In this document: positions 1 to 8,066 of the stretch, piece after piece | How the letters are laid out: each line of letters begins with the position of its first letter | Numbering within the stretch: the first letter of the stretch is position 1 | DNA from: Anaerolineales bacterium | Lineage (GTDB): Bacteria > Chloroflexota > Anaerolineae > Anaerolineales > UBA11579 | Reading direction: 5' to 3' | DNA length: 64,000 bases | NCBI GenBank assembly: GCA_019637755.1 | Contig: JAHBVC010000001.1 | Coordinates: 558,001-622,000 of the forward strand | The notes under the pieces: generated by a model | The model's database searches: none | Told to the model about the DNA's origin: nothing | The model's input: only the letters and a program-made list of their open reading frames with translations | Position numbers and translations under genes: made by a program

Positions 1-2
1 GG

Positions 3-35
3 GCCGGGCTGGACGCGCTCAGCAAGCTCAACTAA
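3..35 (+). CDS. C-terminal end of an upstream gene (partial)
   Basis: An open frame enters from the left edge, encodes AGLDALSKLN and stops with TAA at 33-35. A strong terminator follows at once, which supports this being the real end of a gene. Too little is present to name the product. Confidence 0.5.
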   Translation, partial: AGLDALSKLN

Positions 36-63
36 AAGAGCCCGGCAATGCCGGGCTCTTTTT
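36..63 (+). terminator. Rho-independent terminator
   Basis: A 12-bp inverted repeat, AAAGAGCCCGGC / GCCGGGCTCTTT with a 3-base loop, runs into a T tract. It sits directly after the TAA stop at 33-35. Confidence 0.85.
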
Positions 64-72
64 TACTCCGCT

Positions 73-259
73 GTCATTCCGAACGAGCAGCAAAGCGGCG
101 CCGACAAAGCAATCCCCAAACCTATTTGCAGTCTCGCTTGGGGATTGCTTGCTCACGCTGCATAACAGCGTATCGCTCGCAAAGACAGTCTTGTCTTATC
201 TGTCATCTTGAGCGGGCACTTGCGCCCACAGCAGGACGCAGAAGCGAGCAAAGCTATCC
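73..259. repeat. Dispersed palindromic repeat and adjoining fragment
   Basis: The segment at 73-186 opens with GTCATTCCGA, contains AAGCAATCCCCAA and TTGGGGATTGCTT as inverted arms, and ends with CGCTCGCAAAGAC. The same vocabulary recurs at 44527-45222 and 53789-53919. A second fragment (about 201-259) opens with TGTCATCTTGAGCG and ends with GCGAGCAAAGCTATCC, then runs straight into the truncated cupin gene. No gene is seen in 63-259, although short spurious frames cross it. Confidence 0.7.
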
Positions 260-800
260 ATGCGGGACGTTCTCTGTACAAAAATCGCCGCCGCGCTGGG
301 GGTTGTCATGGATTATTTCTTCCCGCCGCAAGACAACGAGAACCCAGGCGATGCCCCGCAAGAGAGCGTGCCCAGCACGGCGCTGACCGCCAGCCAGCTG
401 CGTGAAGCGCTGCTGACCAAGGACCCGGCGACGGATGTGGAGCACTTCCCCAGCACGCACAAGGCCCCCATCGTGCCGGCACGCGCCCGCCCCACCCTGG
501 AACTCAACAGCGGTATCACCTGGGCGCGGCTAACTGCGATTGCCGAGCCCGACACTGAATTTCTCGAGATCCAGTATGCCCCCGGCGCCGAATCCGGCAA
601 GAACATGTCCAGCCACAGCGGGCGCGAATTCGGCCTGGTGCTGCAGGGCGAGCTAATGGTCGAACTGGGCTTCGAGACCTATACGCTGCAAACTGGCGAC
701 AGCATTATTTTTGACTCCACTACCCCCCCACCGCCTCACCAACAATGGCGATACACCGATGCGCGCGCTGTGGGTGGTGCTCACCCCGCAACAATCCTAG
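260..800 (+). pseudogene. Broken XRE-type regulator with C-terminal cupin domain
   Basis: The frame begins inside what looks like the last helix of an HTH_XRE domain (TKIAAALGV then MDYFF). The rest of the DNA-binding domain is absent and repeat DNA lies directly upstream. A cupin domain follows (SHSGREFGLVLQGELMVELG ... TGDSIIFDSTTP). At 723-729 a run of seven C throws the frame off. With six C the next residues would be PHRLTNNGDTPMRALWVVLT and a TAG stop at 798-800, the normal end of this family. In the actual frame the protein runs to 823 with a nonsense tail. The family usually couples XRE DNA binding to small-molecule sensing by the cupin. Here both ends are damaged, so it is probably inactive, unless the homopolymer is a sequencing error. 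Confidence 0.75.
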
Positions 801-826
801 ACATGCCCAGCAAGGCATGTTAAAAT
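798..826 (+). promoter_or_regulatory. Promoter of tRNA-Gln
   Basis: TAGACA at 798-803, a 17-base spacer and TAAAAT at 821-826 match a housekeeping promoter. The start would fall near 832, six bases before the tRNA. The spacer holds an inverted repeat, ACATGCC (801-807) and GGCATGT (814-820). Confidence 0.55.
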
Positions 827-837
827 AGCTTCTCTGT

Positions 838-908
838 TGCGGATTCGTCTAGCGGTAGGACGTCTGACTCTGACTCAGAAAGCCCTGGTTCGAACCCAGG
901 ATCCGCAT
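838..908 (+). tRNA. tRNA-Gln (anticodon CTG)
   Basis: The acceptor arm TGCGGAT pairs with ATCCGCA. The D arm contains the conserved AGCGGTAGGA. The anticodon stem TCTGA/TCAGA closes the loop CTCTGAC, giving anticodon CTG. The T arm is CCTGG-TTCGAAC-CCAGG. CCA is not encoded directly after the discriminator base. Confidence 0.95.
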
Positions 909-911
909 TCC

Positions 912-946
912 AAAAAAAAACAGCCAGTTCACTGGCTGTTTTTTTT
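912..946. terminator. Bidirectional terminator
   Basis: CAGCCAGT (921-928) pairs with ACTGGCTG (931-938), flanked by nine A on the left and eight T on the right. It can end both the tRNA transcript and the converging membrane-protein operon that stops at 960. Confidence 0.85.
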
Positions 947-959
947 CATAGCCTGCGCG

Positions 960-2087
960 CTAGCTGCTGACGAACAACATGGCGCTAAACAGTATATAGA
1001 TCAGCCCATAGGCCAGCGGGCGGCGCAATTGGTGCCGTCCGGCAAACACAAACAGCGCCAGATACAAGCCTACGGCAAAGCGCAGGCTGCCGTGCGGCTC
1101 AATGTAAATGGAGAGCGGCAGAAACACGCACACCAACGCATGCAGCCCAAGCGCCAGCGCGGTGAAGTCACCAGGCTGGCGGCGAACGGCGCGCAGGCTG
1201 GCCCACAGCCCCCACAGGATTGGCAGGAAGAGCAGCGGCAGATACAGCAGGCCAAGTTGCCAGCGCCAGGCGGGGTCATATGCGCCGATGCGCCACCACC
1301 CCATAAACGGCACCCATTCGAACCCCGTGGCATAGTTGCCGCCCGAGCCAAAGCCCAGGCTGCCGAACTGGGCCAGCAGCCACAAGCGGAAGGCGAGCTG
1401 CGGCAAGCCCACACTGGCCGCCAGGCCAATCGCCGCCCGCCCGCGCCGCGCCAGCAGATCACTCAGGCCCTGCGCAGCTACAAACAGCAGCGCGGTCTCC
1501 TTTGCAAACACCGCCAGCGCAAAGAACAACCAGGCCCAGGCTGAGCGCCCGCGGGTTTCGCACCACACGGCAGCGATCACCAAGCTGAAAGCCAGCGTCT
1601 CGGGTAAGGCCAGGCGAATGGAGAGCAAACAGCCAAACAACAGGCCATAGCCCAAGGCAAACCACGCACTCATGCGCCAGTGCTGGAGCAGCCGTGCCAG
1701 CAGGTACACACCGCACACATGCGCCAGCAAGGCGATCGCCGGGAGCGCCCACATCAGCGCGGCAGCATCACCCAGGGTCAGGGCGCGTGCCAGCAACGGC
1801 AACAGAATGCGCTGGTAGCGATACGCGGGCACATCCAGCAAGGGCGCCACGCGCCCGGGGTCAGGGTCACGCGCAATGTAATAGAAGAACTGGCCGTCGT
1901 AGCCCTCCGTGCCAGCCGGGTCGCCCTGGCTGAAGCGCGTGCCGGTGCGCACCAGCTCGTTCGCATCCCAGCCGGCATGTGCCACGGCTACGCCGAGCAG
2001 GAGCAGGCCAGCCAGCAGCGTCACCAGCGCCGGCCAGGCTGCGGCGCGGCGTGTTAGCGCGGTGTGCGTCGCCATAGCACCAAGCAT
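960..2087 (-). CDS. Polytopic membrane protein, GT-C-like
   Basis: A 375-residue, Leu/Ala/Trp-rich protein with roughly ten hydrophobic segments. After the first segment comes an extracytoplasmic loop with EGYDGQFFYYIARDP and then PAYRYQRILLPLLAR. This signature belongs to a family of predicted cell-surface glycopolymer membrane proteins. The Asp in GYDGQ sits where GT-C glycosyltransferases carry their catalytic acid. It is the last gene of a four-gene minus-strand group and overlaps the YfhO-like gene by 34 bases. An alternative start at 2075 (MATHTALT) would shorten the overlap to 22. Sugar-transferase function is inferred from fold and motif only. Confidence 0.7.
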   Translation of the reverse strand: MLGAMATHTALTRRAAAWPALVTLLAGLLLLGVAVAHAGWDANELVRTGTRFSQGDPAGTEGYDGQFFYYIARDPDPGRVAPLLDVPAYRYQRILLPLLARALTLGDAAALMWALPAIALLAHVCGVYLLARLLQHWRMSAWFALGYGLLFGCLLSIRLALPETLAFSLVIAAVWCETRGRSAWAWLFFALAVFAKETALLFVAAQGLSDLLARRGRAAIGLAASVGLPQLAFRLWLLAQFGSLGFGSGGNYATGFEWVPFMGWWRIGAYDPAWRWQLGLLYLPLLFLPILWGLWASLRAVRRQPGDFTALALGLHALVCVFLPLSIYIEPHGSLRFAVGLYLALFVFAGRHQLRRPLAYGLIYILFSAMLFVSS

Positions 2088-4234
2088 AACAGCCCGGCCA
2101 GGCTACTACTGGCCAGGCCGAGATAAAAACTCAGCGGGCGATATACAAACTCGAGCTGGTGCTCGCCCGCGGGCAGCTCCACCGCGCGGAAGACTCCATA
2201 CGCCGGGCTGATATCCGCCGGGGCGCCATCCAGCAGAGCTACCCAGCCGGGATAGTACGTATCCGCTAGCAGCAGCCAGCCGGGCTCACTGGCCAGGCTG
2301 TGCACTGTCACCCGGTTGGCACTGCTGTGCACGAGCGCCAGCTTTGCCTCCAAGCTACAGGCGGGCGCCGGCAGCACCACCGGCGCGGCCAGCGCGCTGG
2401 GCAGCGGGCAGCGATAGGCTTGCACGCGCGGCAAGGCGGGCACCGGCTCAAAGCCCACGGCGCCATCTGCATCCACATGCTGGCGCATACTGACGTTCAT
2501 TAGCGCCAGCATGCCAGCCTGCGTGGATGGCGCGGCAGCCTCCAGCGCGGCGATCCATTCTACATATCCGGCTGGCAGCAAAGGATCAAAGTTGTTGGCG
2601 CTGGCAATCGGCGCTAGCAAGCCGGTGTTGGGCAACAGGCTGGCGCGCACCGCCTCTGGCGCCGCGCTACTAAACGTATCGAAGCGAAAAAGCTGCTCAA
2701 ACTTGAGGCGGCGCTCATCCTCCGCCGGCAGATAGAGGCGGCCCGGCTGTAACTGCGCGCCCACTGCGGCTGGCAGCGGCATGGCTCGATACACCGCCAG
2801 TGGCGCAGCAGGGTTGAGCCCCCAGCCCGCCGCCAGCAACTCGCCCGCCACGATGAGCGCCAGCAGCCAGCTGCGCCGCGGCTCCGGCAGTTGTGCGGCG
2901 CGCAGCTGCAGCACGCTGAGCAGCAGCAGGCTGACGCCCAGCCACACCATCGCCTGGCTGTAACTGGCTGGAAAGCTAAATTGCCCCGCGCGGCGCAGAG
3001 CCTCGGCGGCCAGACCCCCCAGGATCACGGCCAGCGCCCCGGCCACCGCCAGCCGGCTCCAGTACAGGCTGCGGCCTTGCGGCGGGCGCCAGGCTTGTAC
3101 GCCCAGGCCAGCCAGCAGGCTCAGCGCGAACACCGCCCACACGCTAAAGCGCGTGGGTGCCTGGAACATATCAAAGCTGGGCACGTGCGCGAAAAGCCAC
3201 GGGAATAGTGGTGTGTGCGCCCCTAGCGCCAAGCATAGCGACACCACCACGACCGCACCCCAGAACCAGGCCTGCGCCCGCGGCTTGGCGCGACGCAAGG
3301 CTAGCAGCGCCAGGAATAGCGGCCCTAGGCCGATGAATAGTGCATCTTCCCAATAATTTCCGTAGCCGGAGAAATTGCCCAGTGCTGGGTTGCCAAACAG
3401 ATTGGGCGCCAACAGGGTCAGCAGGCGCCAGGGCCACAGTGAATAGGTCAGCGCAGTGGTCGGGTCAACCTGGCTGGCGCGTGAAGAGTGCAACAAGTAC
3501 TCCGCCGTGGGCAGCCACTGCACTGCGCTCAGCGCCAAGGCCAGCAGCCCCGCCAGCACAAAGCTGCCCAGGCGCCGCCAACGCCCGGCCTGCGGCCAGG
3601 CCCACAGCAGCAGGCAGGCCGCCGCCAGCCACAGGCTATACCAGGCCATCTGCGCGTGGCCAGCCAGCCATTGCAAGCCCAGCAGCCCCGTCAGGCGCAA
3701 CACACTGCGCCGCTCGGGCTGCTGTGCCAGCCGGTAGACCGCCAGCAGGATCCAGGGCAGCCAGGCCAGGCTGGCATTGATGCTCAGAAAATGGGCGCGG
3801 CTCACCAAATAGCCCGAGAGCGAAAACGCCAAAGCCGCTACCACCTGCCCGCTCTGCTGCACCCCCAGGGCGCGCAGCAAGCGCTGCATGCCCAACCCGG
3901 CCAGCGCCAGGTGCGCCGCCACTAGCACGGCCTGCCCCCAGGCCAGCAGTGGCAGGCCGCCCAGCGCCGCCAGCACAAAATACAGCCAATGCGGCGGGTA
4001 CATCAAGCCGGATTGATAGTTGGCCAGCAGTGGCGCACCCATGCCCAGCAACGGATTCCACAGCGGCAGCTCGCCCTGGCGCAATGTTTGCCAGGCTTGC
4101 CACCACCAGGGCACAAATTGTGTCTGTGGCGTGCCCCAATACAAGGCCTGGCCGCGCAGCCACACTGGCGCCAGCAAGACGAAGGGCGCCAGCCACACAA
4201 GAATTTGTGGGCTTAGGCGAAGGCGGGCACGCAT
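2054..4234 (-). CDS. YfhO-like membrane protein
   Basis: A 726-residue protein with a long multi-spanning N-terminal part and a soluble extracytoplasmic C-terminal part (about residues 500-690) before a last hydrophobic helix. The first loop reads PQTQFVPWWWQAWQTLRQGE then LPLWNPLLGMGAPL, the typical N-terminal signature of the YfhO family. In Firmicutes, YfhO proteins take part in glycosylating teichoic acids. They are treated as GT-C-like transferases using undecaprenyl-phosphate sugars. It starts with ATG at 4234, six bases after TAGAAT, and lies nine bases from the stop of the upstream gene. The substrate here is unknown. Confidence 0.8.
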   Translation of the reverse strand: MRARLRLSPQILVWLAPFVLLAPVWLRGQALYWGTPQTQFVPWWWQAWQTLRQGELPLWNPLLGMGAPLLANYQSGLMYPPHWLYFVLAALGGLPLLAWGQAVLVAAHLALAGLGMQRLLRALGVQQSGQVVAALAFSLSGYLVSRAHFLSINASLAWLPWILLAVYRLAQQPERRSVLRLTGLLGLQWLAGHAQMAWYSLWLAAACLLLWAWPQAGRWRRLGSFVLAGLLALALSAVQWLPTAEYLLHSSRASQVDPTTALTYSLWPWRLLTLLAPNLFGNPALGNFSGYGNYWEDALFIGLGPLFLALLALRRAKPRAQAWFWGAVVVVSLCLALGAHTPLFPWLFAHVPSFDMFQAPTRFSVWAVFALSLLAGLGVQAWRPPQGRSLYWSRLAVAGALAVILGGLAAEALRRAGQFSFPASYSQAMVWLGVSLLLLSVLQLRAAQLPEPRRSWLLALIVAGELLAAGWGLNPAAPLAVYRAMPLPAAVGAQLQPGRLYLPAEDERRLKFEQLFRFDTFSSAAPEAVRASLLPNTGLLAPIASANNFDPLLPAGYVEWIAALEAAAPSTQAGMLALMNVSMRQHVDADGAVGFEPVPALPRVQAYRCPLPSALAAPVVLPAPACSLEAKLALVHSSANRVTVHSLASEPGWLLLADTYYPGWVALLDGAPADISPAYGVFRAVELPAGEHQLEFVYRPLSFYLGLASSSLAGLLCLVLWRRTPR

Positions 4235-4240
4235 GACACT

Positions 4241-4246
4241 ATTCTA
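4241..4246 (-). promoter_or_regulatory. Leaderless-type -10 element before the YfhO-like gene
   Basis: On the minus strand TAGAAT is followed by six bases (AGTGTC) and the ATG at 4234. The hexamer overlaps the TAG stop of the preceding gene, so an internal promoter inside the operon is possible. GGGAGG lies further upstream in the tail of that gene and could act as a ribosome site instead. Confidence 0.4.
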
Positions 4247-5827
4247 AGGGAGGACCCGCAGCAGCTCATAGGCACCCACACGCCCATCCGGCTGGAGGTA
4301 CTCAGCGGCCAGTGGCGCCCAGGCGCCGCCGCTCAGTTGCTGCTCGGCTGGCCCCCACATCACGAAAGCGATGGCGTGCTGGCGCAAAAATGCCTGGCGC
4401 TCCAGCGCGGTGCCCTCGCCCTGGTAAAAAGCGCGCACCTGCGCTTCGAGCGCCTCGAGCCCTACGGTTTCCGGCCCGTGACCGATGACGACGCGCACGG
4501 GCGCCCAGGCCGGCAGCGCATTGCCGCCGGCATAGGCCGCCAGCACCGTGGCGCCAGGCTGGCCACGCAACGTTTGAAACAAAGCCACTTCATCCGCCGG
4601 GCGAAAGGCTGGCATGGCGGGCTGAGCGGCCACTTGCAGCGCCCCGCCCCACAGCAGCAGTGTGCTGGGCGCAGCCGTCAGGATCAGGAGCCACAGGCCG
4701 CGCCGCGGCCAGAATGCCGGCGCGGCCTCAAGGGCGCGCAACGCCAGCGCCAGCAGCAGCACCCAGGCGGCTTCGGCGAAGCGGCGTTGCAAGCCCAAGG
4801 GTAGATAGAGCAGCACGGGCAGGCTCAACAGCCAGGCGGCGCTGAAGGTGCGCAATGGCTGCGCCAGCCCGGCCCGCCGCCAACCGGCATAGGCCAGCGG
4901 CAGCAGCCAGCCATACGCCAGCAGGTAGTGCCAGGGATGCGGCGTAAGGATTTGGTTCTGCGCGGCCCAGCCCTGCAGATAGGCATCGTGCAGGTACACC
5001 GCGGCGTTGTATAGCAAGGGGCCGGCCGCGCCGGCCCCGGCCCAAGCGCTGGCGGCCAGCGCGGCACGCCACGGTTGGCGGCTTGCCAGCCGCGCGGCAA
5101 GATAGACCAACAGCAGCACCAAGCCCAGTGCCGCACTGAGCAGGTGCACTAAAGCCAGTGCCAGCCACACTAGCGCCAGCCGCCAGCCGCCGCCGCACCC
5201 CTGCAAAACCGCCAGCAACCCCCACAGCAACAATGCGCGCCCCAGCACCAAATGTGGCAAGCCGAAAGTAGCTAGGTAACCAAAGGTCTCCGGCGAATAG
5301 AAATCGAGCGGCAGGCCGCCCCATAGGTGCGAATAGCCCAACAGCAGGGGCAGCCAGCCCAGCCCGCTGCCCAGCAAGGCTAGCAGCGTGGCCCCGCGGC
5401 GCAGGGCGGGCGTAGCAACAAAATGCGCCACGAAGCGATACGCCGCCGCACTCAGCAGCGCGAGGCTAGCCACGCGCCACAAATGAAATGCGAGCACATA
5501 GCTGCCGTGGCTGGCTGGCCCCAACAGCTTGCCGAGCAGCAGATAAGGCAGATACAGCAACGCGCCGTGTTGCGGCTGGGTACTGTACGCACTACGAAAC
5601 AGCCAATCGCCCGCAGCGCCCTGCAGCATCTTGGCAATGTAAGAGTTGCCATCCTCCACGCCGATCAGGAAGCCAGTGAAACCCGGCGCATTGGTATGCC
5701 AAGCCAATAAATACGGCACACTGGTGAATACGGCGACGGCGGCCGCCAGCCAGGCCAGGGCGCGCCATTCGCGGGCGCTGACCGGCGCGGCGGGCCAGTG
5801 AGCCTGTGGCGCGGGCTCAGGGTTCAT
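4244..5827 (-). CDS. Polytopic membrane protein, GT-C-like (paralogue A)
   Basis: A 527-residue protein with a hydrophobic segment near residues 27-45, then a loop with PGFTGFLIGVEDGNSYIAKM, followed by many membrane segments. It ends in a soluble tail (about 420-527) that contains a small alpha/beta-looking stretch. It aligns by eye with the upstream neighbour, sharing GFL...DG.SYLAKM.QG and the following Y..LLG.L, so the two are tandem duplicates. Its start overlaps the end of that gene by 11 bases. The acidic ED pair in the first loop suggests a GT-C-type transferase. No specific function is assignable. Confidence 0.7.
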   Translation of the reverse strand: MNPEPAPQAHWPAAPVSAREWRALAWLAAAVAVFTSVPYLLAWHTNAPGFTGFLIGVEDGNSYIAKMLQGAAGDWLFRSAYSTQPQHGALLYLPYLLLGKLLGPASHGSYVLAFHLWRVASLALLSAAAYRFVAHFVATPALRRGATLLALLGSGLGWLPLLLGYSHLWGGLPLDFYSPETFGYLATFGLPHLVLGRALLLWGLLAVLQGCGGGWRLALVWLALALVHLLSAALGLVLLLVYLAARLASRQPWRAALAASAWAGAGAAGPLLYNAAVYLHDAYLQGWAAQNQILTPHPWHYLLAYGWLLPLAYAGWRRAGLAQPLRTFSAAWLLSLPVLLYLPLGLQRRFAEAAWVLLLALALRALEAAPAFWPRRGLWLLILTAAPSTLLLWGGALQVAAQPAMPAFRPADEVALFQTLRGQPGATVLAAYAGGNALPAWAPVRVVIGHGPETVGLEALEAQVRAFYQGEGTALERQAFLRQHAIAFVMWGPAEQQLSGGAWAPLAAEYLQPDGRVGAYELLRVLP

Positions 5828-7307
5828 GTGCCCATACCTGCAAGCCGCCCTGGGTCAAGGCCAGCCACCAGCCGGCCGAAAGCGCGGGCGGCGGGCCGCC
5901 CGCCTCGCCGTCGTAGAGCACATAGTCCGCCGCGAAAGTATCTGCCAGCCCCCACTGGCCGCCATACAAGGCGGCCAGTTCCGCGGCGCGCTGCTCAGCC
6001 TGCACGGTTTCAAAGGGGTGCCCGTACCACACGCGGCGCTGGGTGAAGGCGGGCAAATGCAGGCCATAGCCCGGCGGGGCCAGCACCAACGCCCCCGGCG
6101 GCGAGTTGTGCTCGAGCCAGGTGTACACCGCCAGCTCCTCGCGCCCTAGATACACGCTGGGCGGCTGTTGCTGGCTGGCTTGCCAAGCACTCAGCAGGAT
6201 CACCAACTGAGTGGGCAGCGCGGCGATCAGCAGCAGGCTCAGTACCAGCCGGCGCCGCGCCGCGGGAACCCATTGGTGCAAGGCCAGCAGAGCCAGCCCA
6301 GCAGCGGGTACATACAGCCCAGTGATCAGGCGGCGTTGTAAGCCCCAGGGAATGTAGATCAATAGCAAGCTGGTGAGCAGCCAGGCCGCCAGCGCCTGCG
6401 CCGCCGGGCGGCGGCGCAGCAAAGCATCGATGGCGGCCGGCAAGGCCAGCCACAACGCCGGCGCCAACGCCAGCACCAAATCCCATACAGGCGGCGCGGG
6501 GGTGAGGTTCTGGGCGTTCCAGCCTGCCAACACCGCATGGTTGCGCAAAACCCACAGCACATACACGCTATACGGCAGGCCAGCCAGCACGGCGCTACCC
6601 ACGCGCCGGCGCGTGGGCGCCTGCGGACTGGGCCACTGCTGCCCCAGCAGCCATTGCACCCCCAGCACCGCCACGGCCAGCGCCCAGCCAAACGGGTAGA
6701 CCAGTACGAGCACGGCGGCCACCAGCGCCGGCTGCCAGGCCGGCTCCGCCTCTGTGGGCGTGAGCAGCCACACTTGCAGCGCCAAGCCTAGCGGGAAGTG
6801 CGCATTGGCAAACGCAGCCAGGAAGGGATAGGCCTCAGCGACCCAAAAATCGCTAGTGAACATACCCGCGGCCAGCGCCAACCAGCCCAGGCCGGAGCCA
6901 AACAAAGCCAGCGCATACGCCCCCAAGACTTGCGGAGCGGGCAAGACGCGCACCAGCAGACGGTACAGCATGGCACACAGCGCCGCCGCCCCGAGCAGGC
7001 GCGCGGCGTGAAAGGTAAACACCAGGCTCCAGCCAGCCAGCCGCGCCAAGTGCCCCAGCAGCAGGTAGTACATGTTGAGCGCGGCCCCCGCCCCAGGGCT
7101 GGCGCTATACGGCAGCGTAAAGCTCCACGCGCCCTCAAACCCCTGGCGCATCTTGGCTAGATAGCTAAATCCATCTGTGGGGTTGAGCAAAAACCCGCCG
7201 AAGACATGCTGGCTATCGGCGGCATGCTGCGCCAATACAAATGGTGCAGCTTGCAGGCACAGGAACAGCCCACTCCAGAAGAAAGCCCAGCCTCGTTGGC
7301 GCCGCAT
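5817..7307 (-). CDS. Polytopic membrane protein, GT-C-like (paralogue B)
   Basis: A protein of 496 residues when started at MRRQRGWAFFWSG (7307). An upstream in-frame ATG at 7526 is rejected because the added 73 residues would overlap the divergent zinc-ribbon gene and look non-coding. The first loop carries FGGFLLNPTDGFSYLAKMRQ, homologous to the downstream neighbour. Many transmembrane helices follow, with a soluble C-terminal part (about 395-496). It is the first gene of the four-gene membrane cluster, and a TACAAT hexamer lies six bases before its ATG. It is probably an envelope sugar transferase, inferred from fold and context. Confidence 0.7.
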   Translation of the reverse strand: MRRQRGWAFFWSGLFLCLQAAPFVLAQHAADSQHVFGGFLLNPTDGFSYLAKMRQGFEGAWSFTLPYSASPGAGAALNMYYLLLGHLARLAGWSLVFTFHAARLLGAAALCAMLYRLLVRVLPAPQVLGAYALALFGSGLGWLALAAGMFTSDFWVAEAYPFLAAFANAHFPLGLALQVWLLTPTEAEPAWQPALVAAVLVLVYPFGWALAVAVLGVQWLLGQQWPSPQAPTRRRVGSAVLAGLPYSVYVLWVLRNHAVLAGWNAQNLTPAPPVWDLVLALAPALWLALPAAIDALLRRRPAAQALAAWLLTSLLLIYIPWGLQRRLITGLYVPAAGLALLALHQWVPAARRRLVLSLLLIAALPTQLVILLSAWQASQQQPPSVYLGREELAVYTWLEHNSPPGALVLAPPGYGLHLPAFTQRRVWYGHPFETVQAEQRAAELAALYGGQWGLADTFAADYVLYDGEAGGPPPALSAGWWLALTQGGLQVWAHEP

Positions 7308-7313
7308 GCCGGT

Positions 7314-7319
7314 ATTGTA
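7314..7319 (-). promoter_or_regulatory. Leaderless-type -10 element for the 5817-7307 gene
   Basis: Minus-strand TACAAT is followed by ACCGGC and then the ATG at 7307. No Shine-Dalgarno sequence fits between them. Confidence 0.5.
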
Positions 7320-7348
7320 GCAAAGCCTATGCGCCGGCTTTGTTGCCG

Positions 7349-7354
7349 TATAAT
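7349..7354 (+). promoter_or_regulatory. Leaderless-type -10 element for the zinc-ribbon gene
   Basis: TATAAT is followed by seven bases (TTTGCGC) and the ATG at 7362. Transcription would start at or next to the start codon. It stands back to back with the minus-strand element at 7314-7319. Confidence 0.6.
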
Positions 7355-7361
7355 TTTGCGC

Positions 7362-8066
7362 ATGAGCCGCGCCTTCACCCTGTACCGTTTGCAGCAAGTG
7401 GATACTCAACTGGATCAAGGTGCGGCGCGGCTGGCAGAGATCACACGCATCCTGAATGACAATGCCGCACTCCAAGCCGCCAGCCTGGCCCACCAGGGAG
7501 CCCAAGCCCGCCTGCACAGCGCCCATAGCGCGCTGCGCGCCGCCGAAGAAGAAGTGGCCGGCCAGCAGCGCCGCATTGCCAACAATCAGGCCAGCCTGTA
7601 TGGCGGCGCGGTGACCAATCCCAAAGAGTTACAAGATTTGCAAAAAGAGGCCGAGGCGTTGGCGCGGCGTTTGAGCGAGCTGGAAGATGCCGAACTGGAA
7701 GCGATGGGTGCCCATGAGGCAGCGCAAAGTGAGGCCGCGGCAGCGCAAGACCAACTCGCCGAGGTGCAACGCCAACTGGCCGGCGAACAAGCGCAATTGC
7801 TCAGCGAGCAAGCCAGCCTGCAGGCCGAAGCCGCCCGTCTGCACACCGAACATAGCAGTGCCGAGGCCGCGGTGAGCGCTGAGGATCAAGCCACCTATGC
7901 CAGTTTACGCGCCAGCAAAGCGGGCGTAGCGATCGCCAAAGTCGTCGGGGGGAGTTGCTCCGCCTGCGGGGCCGAGCTTTCGGCGGCACGCGCCCAGGCG
8001 GCGCGCTCGGCAGAGGATCTGGTGCGCTGCGATAATTGCAAGCGCTTGTTGTACGGCGGCAGCTAA
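7362..8066 (+). CDS. Zinc-ribbon coiled-coil protein (C4-type, DUF164-like)
   Basis: A protein of 234 residues from MSRAFTLYRLQQVDTQLDQG. Residues 1-180 are a long charged coiled coil. The C-terminus holds two knuckles, CSACG and CDNC, forming a C4 zinc ribbon. LYGGAVTNPKELQDLQKE between the coils is the hallmark of this bacterial family, sometimes described as a putative nucleic-acid-binding protein. The start at 7362 is chosen because a TATAAT box sits seven bases upstream and more distal in-frame codons would precede the promoter. Its stop codon overlaps that of the converging DUF167 gene by three bases. Cellular role not established from sequence. Confidence 0.85.
   Translation: MSRAFTLYRLQQVDTQLDQGAARLAEITRILNDNAALQAASLAHQGAQARLHSAHSALRAAEEEVAGQQRRIANNQASLYGGAVTNPKELQDLQKEAEALARRLSELEDAELEAMGAHEAAQSEAAAAQDQLAEVQRQLAGEQAQLLSEQASLQAEAARLHTEHSSAEAAVSAEDQATYASLRASKAGVAIAKVVGGSCSACGAELSAARAQAARSAEDLVRCDNCKRLLYGGS

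Noticed and set aside
7308-7526. Longer N-terminus for the 5817-7307 membrane protein
   Set aside because: It would overlap the divergent zinc-ribbon gene and its promoter, and the added residues look non-coding.
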